64,000 bases of DNA from Russula earlei (Eukaryota > Basidiomycota > Agaricomycetes > Russulales > Russulaceae): NCBI GenBank assembly GCA_025769875.1, contig JAGFNK010000143.1, positions 48,427-112,426 on the forward strand, given 5' to 3'. Within the stretch, counting starts at the first letter, position 1. Each line of letters starts with the position of its first letter. This document shows positions 35,969-48,600 of the stretch, in pieces. The notes beneath the pieces were generated by a model that was given only the letters and a program-made list of their open reading frames with translations, was not told where the DNA came from and did no database searches. Made by a program: the position numbers and the translations under genes.

Positions 35969-36250
35969 GAGATTGTAAGGCTGGCTGGTCCAAGGAAAGA
36001 GGAGAGGAGAGAGGGGAGGAGAGCAGTCCCAGCTGGAATGCTGAGTGCAGATGTGGACACAAAGATGGTTTCTTGAGGCCGACAGAGGGAAGAGCAGGCA
36101 AAAAAGGGATCCTATCCCACTGAGTAGCTAAACAGTTTATATACAGGAGAGAAGGTACTAGAGATAAAAGGCATGAAAGAAAGAGAGGTATCAAAGGGAA
36201 TTGAGACTGAGAGAGGTGGTCAAGGCCATTGTAAGGCGAGTTGTGAGCTT

Positions 36251-37229
36251 GGGCATGGACTGGGCTGATCTGGCAAACACTGACCAAGTGGCACACACAC
36301 TGGCCACGAGAGCCAAGTCAAGGTCAACAGTCAAACCATAGGCATGCGGCCCATCACTTTTTTCTCCCTCCATCTCACCACACACACAAATGCCTCTATA
36401 CCCTCTGTCAACGGCCTTTGACATGCCCACCCTCTCCACTGCCTCCAGAGCCGCTATTGCTCATGCCCAATTGCATGCTCACCTGCTGTTGCCTCACCAG
36501 GCAAAAAGCCCACAATGCCTTAAACCTGGCCAACTGCCCCTGTGAGGCACTCCTGCCTCGCCAACTAGTGCCCACCTGTCGCCATCAGTAACACCCATAT
36601 ACCCTTTTCCAGTATTTACCTGCTCTCTCAGAACTGAACTTACCATACTTACTTCCTCCAAGACTCTCTCTACCATCCTTTCAAGCTTAGTTTCATTACA
36701 CACGTCATCCCAACACCACAATTTCCAAAAGCACATTCACTCATACCTGACTCCCATGTACATACTATATCTCATTAAGAATCATTTTGACCCCCTTTCA
36801 CCCTAGGATCACACAATGATGCCTCACATCCAATGATACATAGAAAACTGAACATTTCAGAATACCATACCCCTCCCTTTAGCACAACTGCCTCAGGCTA
36901 TGCTCAATCCAGTATTATACCATCTTGCTCTGCCCCTGGCCATTCATGTATATAAACTGCCTTTGTCTTGAGGATGAGGGCAGCAATAACTACTAGGAGT
37001 ATCCATCTAGAGTGCGACAGCTTGTACACTCTTCCTTTCATACGACTTTTTCTCCTTTCTTCCCTCGTCTCCCCCCTCCTATCTGACTGCCTGATGTGCA
37101 TGGCCGCTCCTCACCAGGATGCTCTTGTTGTTCAAAGCCAGGCACTCACCCCTCCCCTTGACGCCCCAAGCATTGCCCATCCCCGACTGCTCCAGTCTTA
37201 GTCCGATCAGTCACCATTGTCATGCCCAC
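36251..37229. other. Non-coding repetitive DNA, target of element B
   Basis: Pyrimidine-rich, no gene recognised. It ends in the CCCAC target site of element B; the sequence resumes at 49599. Confidence 0.5.
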
Positions 37230-38683
37230 TGTTAAGGCTCCAAATGTCAAGACACGTACTGCTGATCACTAAGGACTCAGGAGCAGGTGGGCAAGGGTTG
37301 GAACAGATGATACGCGGCGAAGGCGGCGTTGAACAAGAGGACGAGCCAAACGACGAGGAGGTACCAGATGGGGACTGGTAGGTGTTGTAAGAGACAAAGG
37401 CGAAGGCTGGAGGCCAGTGTAGCAAGAGGACTTTAAACAAGGCGGTTGTTGAAGAGTACCTTGGAAGCGAGGGGAATCTTTAGACTGAGCGGTCACGGGG
37501 GAGTACCCAGGAAGATGAGAGTATCACAAATGGACAGTCTGACGACTGCCATGCTTCATTGGGGCTTATATACAGTGTACAGGGTCGATTACAAAGAACT
37601 GGGACTATTCTAGACTCTTTGGTACCATCCAATAGGACTACAGAGGCATAAACTTGCTTGTGTCAAGTTTCAGGCTTACTGAGCGCATTACTGATCATTG
37701 TGGAGCGATGACATCATTATGATGTCACTGTGGAGTGCTTAGTGAGCCTATGAGGTCACTGTGGAGTCAGTCAGTCAGCCATGATGTCATTGGAGCCTTG
37801 ATGATGTCAGATGATCTATGCAACAGTTTCTAAGAGTTTGTGCCGCTGTTTCGGGTCCTTGGTGGCTGGGTGGCCATGTGGCTGCCACGCGATGATTACC
37901 CGATTAGGAAACGGGTGCCTGGTCGTGTTATAGTGCCTTTGCAATAGCGATATCTTGTACCACAGGAGGGATAGCCCAGAAAATGGAAGGGAGTTGGCAA
38001 TGCAAAGTGAGAGAGGTCTCTCTTGAGTGAAATAGGACAATCTACGGCCAGGACCTGGCCTTGGTTCATAACACCAAAGGGCCTTAAATAAGATCAATGG
38101 TCGCATCTATGAATGCATCCTACCAATGCAGATATGCTTGAGTCAAGCAAGCAATACTCATGGAGGGGAAGGAGTGTTAGATCCTTCTGGAGTATGGCAA
38201 CAAGATGAGAGGGGCTCTGCAGATGGGGTAGGAGTCAACTGTTTGGGATTGGCAAACTAAGTCAAGCTTAGGGCTCAAGTGTTACAACTGGGGGCTTTAT
38301 ATAGCCCTACAGGGATAAGGTTCGTGCTACTGTAGTACTGGTCAGTGCTATAGAAGCAAAAGGCAGCTCATAGAAGTGAGGTTGCTTCTATGTAAATGAT
38401 CTTGGTGCTGGAAGCATTAAGTGCTTCCCTAGTAGCAATCTTGGTGTCATAAGTACTTTCCTAATCAAGGAAGCAACATACATGGCAGTACAGGAACATC
38501 TGGGACAGAAGCAATGCTACCCATTGCTTCTTTAGTACATCTTCAGAAAGATACGATCAACGCGTTCCGAACGTGATATCAATGGACATAAGCAGTCAAG
38601 ATCTGACGCATGCATGATGCAAACAGTGCAGTCCATAGTTCAGGTGTTCCAGAATCTTCTGGACCCCAAACCACTTGGTAACA
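37230..38683 (-). repeat. Element B 3' LTR, interrupted by an A-family solo LTR
   Basis: 37230-37244 plus 38079-38683 equals the intact 5' LTR. Minus-strand TATATAAAG lies at 38303-38295. The motif AAGCTTGACTTA (38269-38258, minus), about 30 bp after the TATA box, is the predicted mRNA 5' end and complements the primer-binding site. Confidence 0.92.
37245..38073 (-). mobile_element. A-family solo LTR, complete, target duplication CCAAA
   Basis: 829 bp. On the minus strand it begins TGTTATGAACCAAGG and ends GTGTCTTGACA. CCAAA at 37240-37244 and 38074-38078. The uninterrupted site is preserved in the other LTR of element B (48985, ctccaaagtgcc). Confidence 0.95.
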
Positions 38684-38724
38684 TTACCCATCCTTCAGAT
38701 TGGTGGTCCCACTCACCAACGATT

Positions 38725-40266
38725 CTAAAATTGAGTGGTGGGGTCAACACCATCATCATCAAGGGGAGGAGGTGATGCAGTGAAGGTGTATCGGCCTTCT
38801 TCTGCTGCCTCATAGGCAGCCAATGCTGAGGCCACTATTGCCTCTGACTCCTCAGCAATGGCTGAAGGAGACATGATCTGTGGGAGTCTGTCAGAGTCCC
38901 TGGGTAACCTCCTCACTGGAGGTGTGTTGGAGCGGAGAGGGGTCGTAGTGAAAGGTTCTTGAAAGGTCCTGGATCCTTCTCCTTTTGCTACCTGCAGGAT
39001 GCGCGGGTTAGCAATGTCCTCCCTCTCCTGGTCGGACTTCCTCTTCCTGCTTGGGTGTGCTAGTTCCCATCCTCAGTGGAAAGGGGACGATCTGACGGGT
39101 GTGTAGGAGTGATGATAGGGAGGTATTAGGCAATGTGAGGCAGCGTCTGCTGCCAATTGGTCATGGCAATACTGGTGGGGCAGTGGACAGTACTTATTGA
39201 AGTGTCCTACCTTGCCACAATACTTGCATCGGTTCCTCTTCCTCCTCCCTTCTATCATGTTCAGTTGCTGAGGCTCAGGAATGAACTCAGCTGTCGCAGT
39301 AGATGTCAAGACTCACTGTTGAACTATCCAGTTCAAGAGCGAGGGATAAGCTTGAAGATGAGTTGATAGACGTCCAAGATGGCGTGGGCAAGAAGCAGAG
39401 TCCAGAGTAGTAACAAATACCAGAGAGGTATTGTTACTGTGAGAGTCGAGCAGTCATGCAGAGGAGAGGCCAGGATAGTCACAAGGGGACGGTCCTTAAG
39501 GGAGTATCCCAGGGAGGGAGAGTGCCATAAACAAATGGACAGTCTGAGGACTGTCCGCTACTTTATTGAGCGCTTATATACTACAAGAGAACTGCTAAAT
39601 AGAGAACAAGTCATAACCTTGTTATCAAGCACAATAGAGTGCTGAGTAAGAAGTTGGAGTGCACTTACTGAGCATGCTCAGTCATGCTCAGTAAGCTGCT
39701 GAGTAAGAAGGCTTTTCCTGATGAGTAAGAGCTTTCATTGTCCACGTGTTTGCTGTTCTAGTGCACGTGTGAGCACCTGATTCATTTTCTGTTAGTTAGT
39801 TTAGGGCCGGTCATTTGAGGACTTGTAGTTTGGTTAGGGAATAGTGTTATCTTATAAGGCCCTTATATAGCTCTATTAGGGTCCTTAGAGTCGACCCTAA
39901 TACTCCTATTAAGGTCCTTAGTATTGCCTTATAGTTCATTCTATAGTTATTAGAGTTGGTCTAATAACGTGTTTGTAGAGTCTTTGATACTAGGTTAGTA
40001 CCTGTTGTAGAGCATCTAGAGTCGTCCTAAAGGGTCCCTAGAAGGGCCCTAATACTGTCCTTTATTGTTAGAAGGGTTGCGAATAAGTGGGGCTTGCTGT
40101 ATGTTGATTGTGCCGAGAATCGCTTGTGTGACAATGCACGCGCAATATTGTGGACACCTCTACTCACCCCTTTTGCTCATGTGAACAGGGTGACACCATA
40201 GAGGCTGGGTTTCCTCCTATAAGGAAGGGTCCTTCAAGGGCCCTCTCCGGAGAATGGTTCATGACA
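38725..40266 (-). pseudogene. Element B extra ORF, C-terminal part (zinc knuckle)
   Basis: After the C-family insertion (39304-40266) the frame resumes at 39309 with a CCHC knuckle, CKYCGKVGHFNKYCP, in basic surroundings. A TGA follows (near 39073), and the same frame continues to TAG or equivalent at 38725 (RRLPRDSDRLPQIM, acidic end DDDGVDPTTQF). It lies between the chromodomain and the 3' LTR, where an env-like or accessory ORF sits in some gypsy elements. Compare 62425-63672. Confidence 0.65.
39304..40266 (-). mobile_element. C-family solo LTR, target duplication GTAGA
   Basis: 963 bp. Plus-strand ends TGTCAAGACTCACTG and GGTTCATGACA. GTAGA at 39299-39303 and 40267-40271. It splits the extra ORF of element B. 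Confidence 0.95.
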
Positions 40267-41804
40267 GTAGATGCTTCTCCACTGCTGCTATAGGAGTGGT
40301 AGTAGATGGAGCTCTGGGGGGAAGGGTTTGGTGACACTTCTGATCCTGCCCCTCCTTGAAGGCACATACTGGACATGGTTTGGAGGACGTCAATCTCCTC
40401 CTCTGAATACCCTTGCACCGTCGTAGGTGCAGGGCTGGCTGGTACTGGTTCTGGGGTAGAGGTATCATACCCCTGAGCGATGTCTGCCAAAGGCAGCTGA
40501 GGGATGAAGACAGGTAAAGGGGGAATGGGCTGCCCAGCCTGGTAGTTGGTGAGGAGTTCTTCAGCCCAGACACCTGGAGGGGTTTCCCCCTGGCTACAGC
40601 CTGCTTCAATGAACTCCCAGCAACGTGAGTGTACTTTGGCTGCTGCCATTCTCTCCTTGGCTTCGGCCCTGCCTCTCTCTACTCCTCGCTTCTCGGCTAG
40701 GTATTTGCTGAGCTTGTAGCACAGCTGTTTCTCCTCTTCTTCAAGCACCTTATAGTTAGCTTCCAACATTTCTTGTTGGGTGTAGAGGTGGTCTGAGCGG
40801 TAGAGCTCTGCCTGCAGCCCATAGTTGCCTAGCAGGTAGAGGGTCTGTCTCCAGCGCCCTTTGAACTGCCTCTCTGTGTCAAAGCAGTCTAAATCATGTT
40901 TGTCTTGGCCATAATTATAGAGGTTGTAACAAGGGGTGGCCTGGAGGATCTTGCCATAGTCTGCATGGCCTTCTCCGTTTTTCCCCCTTACTCTTGGCTC
41001 TCCCAAGGCAACGTCATAGGCCACAAACCTGGCTGGTTTGTTGCCACAAGTCATACCATCAGGGATGTCAATCCCTGTGTGGTGTCTGTCAGCGTCCCAT
41101 CGTACCCAAGGCTCTCCAGGGTGGGCAACCTGGTCAAGAGTGCTGGTAGGGGACGTCACATCCCAGTCCCCAGGCTGAACGTTGACTTGGTCAGAAGGGG
41201 GTCCAAATTCGAGGGGACGCATGTCTGCTTCTCCTTCTCCAGTGCTATGTTCATCCATTCCTTGGAAGAAGGCGAGGAGGGAAGCATCAGGAGTGGTGAT
41301 TTCAAGTGGCCCCTCTGCACCAGAGAGGTCAGATTGGGGAACAATTTTGTTAGTAGGAGTTTGGGACATTTGTGAGTGACAATATGGGGGTGAGGAAACA
41401 GAGGACATCCTTTGCTGGATCCTTATAACCCATATGGCAGTGGGGTTCTTTCTGTGGTATTCTTCTATTAGTCTAGTTGCTTTGATGTTCTCTACTGGTT
41501 CCCAAGAGTCATGGGCTTCAGAGTATCCTTCCCACCGAACTTGATACTCTAGTTGTTTCCCCCTTCCAGTTCGTCTCAAACCTAAAATCATTGCTACTTC
41601 ATATTCCTCTTCTCCTTCCACCAATTCTGCTTCTGGATTGGTGTAGTTGGCCCCATGCTCCTCTGTCTCCTTGTAAGGTGTCAATAAGGATGCATGAAAT
41701 GCATTATGGATCCTCCAGTGGCTAGGGAGATCCAATCTGTATGTCACCAGACTGATCACCTCTGTGATTTCAAAGGGCCCATATCGTTTTGGGCATAGTT
41801 TCAC
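40267..41804 (-). CDS. Element B integrase C-terminus, chromodomain and fused accessory ORF
   Basis: Starts in the integrase C-terminal region (KRYGPFEITEVISLVTYRL, HNAFHASLLTPYKETEEHG, the GPY/F-type module), then a chromodomain (EEYEVAMILGLRRTGRGK, QYQVRWEGYSEAHDSWEP-like block near 41590-41480). The same frame continues, without a stop, through MSSVSSPPYCHSQ (about 41410) into some 380 residues of unknown sequence with a Glu/Lys-rich coiled-coil-like part (YKVLEEEEKQLCYKLSKYL). The frame runs on to 40164, but the last 34 residues come from the inserted C-family LTR. In element D the corresponding ORF is separate from pol. Confidence 0.8.
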
Positions 41805-41882
41805 TGTAGGATGTGTTGTTTTTAGGTTGGTGCTGTTGAGCCATACCCTTTCTCCTTTCTGATAAGGTTGGAAACTGCTTCT

Positions 41883-43078
41883 TCACTTCCACATTAGGGA
41901 AGCAATCTTCATTGCTTCTTGTGCCTGTGATCTTGCTCCCTGGATTCGGACTTTCCAATTGTCTATTCTTGGTATCTTGCTTCCCCGATTTGGCTGGTGT
42001 GCCTTGGGCATAAAGCCCATATATAAGAAGAAAGGGGACTGCTTGGTTGTCTCTGAAATGTTAGAATTCATCATGTATTGTACCAGAGGCAGCCAGTCCA
42101 CCCAGTCGTCTTGTTGGTGGTTGCAAAAGATCCTGAGTGACATCTCCATCGTCTGATTTGTTCTTTCTGATTGTCCATCTGTCTGGGGATGGTAGGTGGT
42201 GCTGATATTCTGTTTGATATGCAGCTGGTTGCAAAGTTTCCTAATAAACTTGGAACTTATTAGTTTGTCACGATCAGATATGATCTTGCTTGGCACTCCC
42301 ACAAAGAGGAATATCCTGTCCTTGTAGAGCTGTGCTAGCTCGTCTGCATCCATCTCTTCCTTGCAAGGAAGCAGGATGACACCTTTAGTACAATCGTGGT
42401 TGGTGACAGTCAATATACTGTCATATCCTTTCAACTTTGGCAATTTGACCACAAAGTCCATGCTGACAGTTGAGAAGGGAGTAGCCCCTTCTTCTGGTGG
42501 TATGGGATACAAGGGAGGTCGACTTGGATGAGTGTTTGACTTGTTACTTTGGCAAACTGCACATCCTTCCACATATTGATCGACAAAGCACCTCATGGTG
42601 GGCCACCAGTAGTATTGCATCATTCCTAGTAATATTTTAGCCTTCCCTGGGTGTCCTGCTATGGGACTGTCATGATACTGCTCCAGTAACGTCCTGTGGG
42701 TCCCTTCATCGCCTGTAACCACCAATGCTTCATTCTTCCACCATAAGCTATGTTGCTTCTCCAGTCGGTGTCTCTGTACCCAATCAAGTAACTTTAGTTG
42801 GCGTCTTTCTTCTCCTTGTTGGTTCTTTATTCCTTCTTCCAATGCAGTGGTATGCATTACTCAGATAAAAAGGTGGTCAGGTAGTGCAACTACTTCTTCT
42901 TTATCCCCTTGTCCATCATCAAGGTCAGGTCTCCTGGACAGGGCATCTGCTTTATTCCTTGCCCCTGCCTGGTGCTTCAGCTCCAAGTCAAAGTCTGCCA
43001 AGAAGGTGATGTATCTTTCCACTCAACCATTTATATGCTGAGGGTGTCGGTAATGCAACAGGTTTGCGTGGTCTGTAT
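41883..43078 (-). pseudogene. Element B RNase H end and integrase
   Basis: 43078-42860 holds the RNase H tail (TDHANLLHYRHPQ, then a TGA, FDLELKHQAGARNKADALSR). 42857-41883 is the integrase: zinc-binding HHCC region (HDSPIAGHPG, CAVCQSNK), DDE core with Asp in STVSMDFVVKL, Asp in IISDRDKL and Glu in HPQTDGQSERTNQT. A frame change near 41880 separates it from the chromodomain ORF. It inserts element DNA in the host genome when intact. Confidence 0.85.
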
Positions 43079-44039
43079 TGTCATGAACCATTCCCCGGAG
43101 AGGGCCCTTGAAGGACCCTTCCTTATAGGAGGAAACCCAGCCTCTATGATGCCACCCTGTTCACACGAGCAAAAGGGGTGAGTAGAGGTGTCCATAATAT
43201 CGCGCGCGCATTGTTGCGCGAGCGATTCTCGGCACAATCGACATACAGCAAGCCCCAATTAAAGGCAACCCTTCTAGCAACTAAGGACAGTATTAGAGCC
43301 TTCCTAAGGACCATTTGGAACGACCCTAGGAACTCTACAATAGGTACTAACCCAGTATCAAAGGCCCTACAACGCGTTATTAGACCAACTCTAATAACTA
43401 TAGAACGAACTATAAGGCAACACTAAGGACCTTAATAGAAGTATTAGGGTCGACTCTAAGGACCCTAATAGAACTATATAAGGGCCTTATAAGATAACAC
43501 TATTCCATAACCAAACTACAAGTCCTCAGATGACCGGCCCTAAACTAACTAACAGGAAATGAATCAGGTGCTTGCACGTGTACTAAAGCAGTGAACACGT
43601 GGACAATGGAAGCTCTTACTCATCAAGAGAAGCTTCTTACTCAGCAGCTTACTGAGCATGACTGAGCATGCTCAGTAAGCGTCCTCCGACTTCTTACTCA
43701 TCACTCTATTGTGCTTGATAACAAGGTTATGACTTGTTCCCTATTTAGCAGCTCTCTTGTAGTATATAAGCGCTCAATAAAGTAGCGGACAGTCCTCAGA
43801 CTGTCCATTTGTTTACGGCACTCTCCATTCCTGGGATACTCCTTTAAGGACCATCCCCTTGTGACTATCCTGGCCTCTTCCCTGCGTGATTGTTCTACTC
43901 TCACAGTAACAATACCTCTCTGGTATTTGTTGCTCCTCTGGGTTCTACTCCTAGCCCACGCAGTCTTGGACGTCTATCGACTCGTCTTCGAGCTTATCCC
44001 TCGCTCTTGAACTGGATAGTTCAACAGTGAGTCTTGACA
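43079..44039 (+). mobile_element. C-family solo LTR, target duplication TGTAT
   Basis: 961 bp, TGTCATGAACC to GAGTCTTGACA. TGTAT at 43074-43078 and 44040-44044. TATATAAG at 43763-43770 and the 8-bp-stem hairpin GGACAGTC/GACTGTCC at 43787-43806. It splits the RNase H domain of element B. Confidence 0.95.
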
Positions 44040-44044
44040 TGTAT

Positions 44045-44923
44045 AGACCACCACCTTATGCTTCGCTCCCATGAGCAGGTGCCTCCAATGCTTCAAGGCT
44101 CACACCATGGCTAAGAACTCTTTGTCCCATATGTCATAGTTCTTTTCTGCTTGTTCCAAGGCTGCAGAGAAGTAACCTATCGGCCTTCTCTTTCCTTGTT
44201 TGTCCTTCTGGAATAGCACTGCTCCAATCGCATAGTTGGATGCGTCTACTTCCAGCTTGAAGGGTTGCTCCTCATCAGGATGGAGCAGGATGGGGTCAGA
44301 AGATACCATCTGGATAAGTTGTTCCAGAGCATCTTTGCATTCTTGGGTCCATTCAAATGGCACCCCTTTCTTTGTCAAGGCGATAATGGGTCGAGCAATC
44401 TGACTGAACCCTTGAATGAAAGCCCTATTGTAACTGAGGACTCCCATGACTTTGCGTACTTCATGTACATCTTTGATTTCCCTAGGCCAGTCCATGATTC
44501 CTCGGACCTTGGAGGCTTCAATCTTCATCTTCCCTTCGTCTATGTCCCACCCCAGCATGGTTAGTTTCTGCACCATGAACTGGCACTTCTTGGGTTTCAG
44601 GAAGTATGACTTCTTCTGCATCAGCATGAGTAGCTTGCTGATACATTGCTCATGGATTTCTAGTTGTTCAGGACTGTCCCTTGTGGCAATTCCAAAGTCA
44701 TCCAGATAGTTGACAGTGTATTCTGCCCATCAGTCCAGCCAGTCACTGAAGTCTCTTCTCATCAGCCTAGTAAAGAAGGCTGGTGCATTCTTGAGCCTGA
44801 AATACATGATGTTGGGCAGTAAATTCCATATGGTGTCTTGAAGGCTGCTTTCCAGCGATCTCCTTCTGCCAGTTGCACATTATTGTATCCCCATCGTACA
44901 ATATATCGAACTTGGAGAACACC
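44045..44923 (-). pseudogene. Element B reverse transcriptase palm/thumb and RNase H start
   Basis: Contains the catalytic YLDD box (VNYLDDFGIATRDSPEQ, about 44705), FLKPKKCQFMVQ, the RT connection (VMGVLSYNRAFIQGFS), and RNase H motifs (LEVDASNYAIGAVLFQ, NYDIWDKEFLAMV). An in-frame TGA follows LAMV (44105), where the family has Arg. A 5-nt insertion near 44895 and frame changes near 44760-44830 also break it. Confidence 0.8.
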
Positions 44924-45884
44924 TGTCATGAACCATTCTCCAGAGAGGGCCCTTGAAGGACCCTTCCTTATAGGAGGAAACCCAGCCTCTATGGTGTCAC
45001 CCTGTTCACACGAGCAAAAGGGGTGAGTAGAGGTGTCCACAATATTGCGCGCGCATTGTTGCGCGAGCGATTCTCGGCACAATCGACATACAGCAAGCCC
45101 CACTTAAAGGCAACCCTTCTAGCAACAAAAGACAGCATTAGGGCCTTCCTAAGGACCCTTTGGAACGACCCTAGGAACTCTACAATAGGTACTAACCTAG
45201 TATCAAAGGCCCTACAACACGTTATTAGACCAACTCTAATAACTATAGAACGAACTATAAGGCAACACTAAGGACCTTAATAGAAGTATTAGGGTCGACT
45301 CTAAGGACCCTAATAGAACTATATAAGGGCCTTATAAGATAACACTATTCCCTAACCAAACTACAAGTCCTCAAATGACCGGCCCTAAACTAACTAACAG
45401 GAAATGAATCAGGTGCTTGCACGTGCACTAAAGCAGTGAACACGTGGACAATGGAAGCTCTTACTCATCAAGAGAAGCTTCTTACTCAGCAGCTTACTGA
45501 GCATGACTGAGCATGCTCAGTAAGTGTCCTCCGACTTCTTACTCATCACTCTATGGTGCTTGATAACAAGGTTATGACTTGTTCCCTATTTAGCAGTTCT
45601 CTTGTAGTATATAAGCACTCAATAAAGTAGTGGACAGTCCTCAGACTGTCCATTTGTTTATGGCACTCTCCATTCCTGGGATACTCCTTTAAGGACCGTC
45701 CCCTTGTGACTATCCTGGCCTCTCCTCTGCGTGACTGCTCGACCCTCACAGTAACAGTACCTCTCTGGTATCTGTTACTACTCTGGACTCTACTTCTTGC
45801 CCACGCCGTCTTGGACGTTTATCGACTCGTCTTTGAGCTTATCCCTCGCTCTTGAACTGGATAGTTCAACAGTGAGTCTTGACA
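44924..45884 (+). mobile_element. C-family solo LTR, target duplication ACACC
   Basis: 961 bp, TGTCATGAACC to GAGTCTTGACA. ACACC at 44919-44923 and 45885-45889. Closely similar to the copy at 43079-44039, suggesting related insertion times. Confidence 0.95.
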
Positions 45885-45889
45885 ACACC

Positions 45890-46853
45890 TTTTTCCCTCA
45901 AAGTCTTTCCACCTCTTGTTCCAGATGTGGTAAAGGTTCATTGTCTCATCTGGTCCACTGATTTAGTTGTCGATAGTCTACAATGATCCTCTTCTCCTTG
46001 CTGTCCTTCTTGCCAATGAAGAACACTGGAGATGTGTAGCTGGATGGACCCGGAGTGATGTATTGCTTTTCTACTTCATCAGCTAGGAATTTCTTGAGGT
46101 ATTCTCATCCATCTTGTGTTAGGGGGTACACTTTGCAGTTTAGCTCCTTTGGTGCATCAGGTAACAGCTCTATCTGCATGTCTGGTTCCCTTGGTGGTGG
46201 GAACCTCTGGGACTTCTCTTCTGAGAAGACATCTGCAAAGCGGTGGAATCGCTTTGGAACATTGGCAAGGGGGTCTCTCCTTCCTGTGGTTCAATTGACT
46301 GCTGGGCCCATCTTTGAGCAATAGTCATCTTCTGTAGGTAAATGGCTTCCCCTTTCTTCAATTTTCAGCTTTCATCTCTTGCTTGCTTTTGGATATTTGC
46401 AACATAGAGATCCAGGTACTTGTATCGAGCAGTCTCAATCTGTACTGCTCCTTCCATCAGCTGTCCTTTCTTCCAGTTAATAGTGGGGTCGAACTCATAT
46501 AGGAAGGGATATCCCAGGATGACCTGATCCATTCCTAAATCTGTGAGGTAGAACTTTTGCAAGCTCTCCTTCTCCTTTTATTGGACACGAAGCCAGCAGT
46601 AATGGGTGAGTTCCCCTTGCTTATTCTGGGTTCCATCGACATTTTGTACTACCATGGGTTCATGTAGTTCCTGTTTCCCAATCTTCAGTCTTTTCCAAGC
46701 TGAGTGATCAATGAAGTTTTCTGTTGCTCCACTGTCTAGCAGAGCAGATTCCTCAGCCGTCATGTGTGCAGTGATGAAAGTGAATGGAATATTCATAGCA
46801 TTCAGTCTTCTAATGTACACTTGGAACACACTATTCTTCCTAAGCCAGGCCAT
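45890..46853 (-). pseudogene. Element B protease and reverse transcriptase fingers
   Basis: 46853-46578 is an aspartic protease with LLDSGATENFID. 46562-46365 contains LGYPFLYEFDPTINW. 46360-45890 is the N-terminal RT (QYITPGPSSYTSPVFFIGKK, RIIVDYRQLNQWTR, then TGA, DNEPLPHLEQEVERL). Several stops and frame changes. Part of the pol polyprotein. Confidence 0.8.
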
Positions 46854-46879
46854 CGACTTAGGTGTTCCTAAAAACCCTG

Positions 46880-48600
46880 TTCCATCAGTTCTTCCAATAA
46901 GTCCTCCTTCTGTTTAGTGGACATCTTCTTTATGGATGCAGAGGAGGAGCTCTTGTCATAGGTAGGAGGAGGAGATGTGGATTGTCCAGAGACAGTGCTT
47001 TTGTTTCCACTGTCCCCTGAATCATCCTCCTTTTCTGTTTCCAGAGCTCAAGCTTTTCCTTTGTCCCTTGGGTTACTTGATTTCTTTCTGACTCTGTCCT
47101 TGTCAGGACAGTTCCGGCTGATATGCCCTGCTTTCTTGCAGATGAAGCATTTCCCTTCTGCTAGCAGTTTCTTCTTCTCCTCTTTCAGAGGAGGATGTCA
47201 CTTGGTCCTTGCTGCATCAGTGGATATTGAGTCCACTCCCATAGCATTCGGGTCTCTTTGGTTTCGCCTTTTCCCAGCCTGTAGGGAGCCTGTTCTTCCC
47301 TAGCAGCATTGATCCATGCTCGCAGATCATTGATGGCAGGTATGTCTCTGACTGGTCGATTGTAGATTCGTCACACCAGCCAGGTGATTAGTCCAGCCTT
47401 ATAGGCTGTGACTGCTCCTGGTGAATTCTGGTCCCATCCTGCTTTACTGAGCAGAACAAGGAATTTGCTGGTATAATCATCCAGCGATGCTGCTTTAGAC
47501 TTGGACAATTGTTGTACCTCCATGAAAGTGTCTTCAGGCTCTGTGGTGTCTTTGAATTCTCTGAAGAAGTCATCCACAAATTCAGTCCAAAAGAGCATGT
47601 CAGTTGGATCCAGCTGCACAGGTGCATAGGGAGACGGCGGGTCCCCATTTCTTTTTGCTTCTACCAGGTTTGTTTGGTTGACCACCCATTCATGCACCTT
47701 CTCTCCTTTGATGTAGGTGAGAGCTAGGGCTACTCGCTTCATTGGAATAGTCATGGTTGGGTTGTCACTATTAAGCAGATTCCATAGATTGAAATCCTGG
47801 ATGAAGTACTTCGTCTTCTTCCTGTCTCCTTTGAAGACTTCAGGAGGGTCTCTTTTCAGAGATCCATTGCCTCTATGGGGGCCTGGTGCCAGCTGAGGTG
47901 CCAGGTTTGCCCCTGGTCCTACAGGAGGCGCTGCAGGTGGTCCCCCTCCTGGAGGGCCTCCTCTGGGTGGGCCTCCTCCTGGTGCTGGTGGTCCTGTGGG
48001 TCCAAAGGGGACTCCTCCACCTCCAGATGGTCCTCCTGCACCAGGTGGACTGCCTCCAGGGTTTATTACAATGATGGGCCCTGTTCTTCCACCTGCTGTT
48101 TGGGTGGCAATGGTGGCTGTCTGTGTCGCTGCAATGGTAGCCATTTCAACCAATTCTTCTGGTTCTTCAACAATTGTTGGTTCAATGGGCAAGACGTGTA
48201 CTGTCTGCTCTAGTCTTTCAGCTAGCTCCAATACTTCTGGTGCTTCTGCTTTCTGATCTGTAGCTGGAGGGTCCAACTTCTCTGTTTCTCCACTTGATGA
48301 CTTTTGTATCAATGGAGCTGGGTCGTCTACTACTGGGCTTCTGGGTTTCCAATAAGTAGTATAAGGATCTGTCTTGATTCCTAGACCTAGAACCTTATAT
48401 TCGTCAATGTCTTTGTCCTCTTCTGCATAGGGATGTCCTTTGTGGTAATCAACAAAGTACCACTGATCATTGATGTATTTGCAAGGAAGGTAGCTTCCTT
48501 TGTATCGGACCTCGTATCTGTTAGGTCCTTCCTGGTCTGCCCAACACCAGATGGCAGTCCCTTTGATTCCTGAGGGTAGATCATCCCTCTCTCTAGCTTT
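46880..48600 (-). pseudogene. Element B gag
   Basis: The largest open stretch is 48312-47371; the frame is open upstream (INDQWYFVDYHKGHPY) without an ATG, so the true start is further 5'. Order: acidic N-terminus, a Pro/Gly-rich linker (47890-48060), the capsid-like domain (KRDPPEVFKGDRKKTKYFI, EWVVNQTN, FVDDFFREFKD), and in another frame a CCHC knuckle CFICKKAGHISRNCP (about 47150-47105). At least one frame change and several stops lie between capsid and knuckle. Confidence 0.8.

Larger units (their letters stand above)
34204..36250 (-). repeat. Family I repeat copy, minus orientation, split by an A-family LTR
   Basis: 34204-34237 and 35969-36250 join to a sequence colinear with the reverse complement of 51000-51350 (GCAAGTCCAGGGATG, CAGTCCCAGCTGGAATGC). 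It has a tttatatacaggag TATA-like motif at 36136. The right limit is approximate. Confidence 0.5.

Noticed and set aside
40164..40266. Last 34 residues of the element B chromodomain/accessory frame, and similar MNHSPERALEG-type frames at 43079 and 44924
   Set aside because: This is C-family LTR sequence read through after insertion, not part of the accessory protein.
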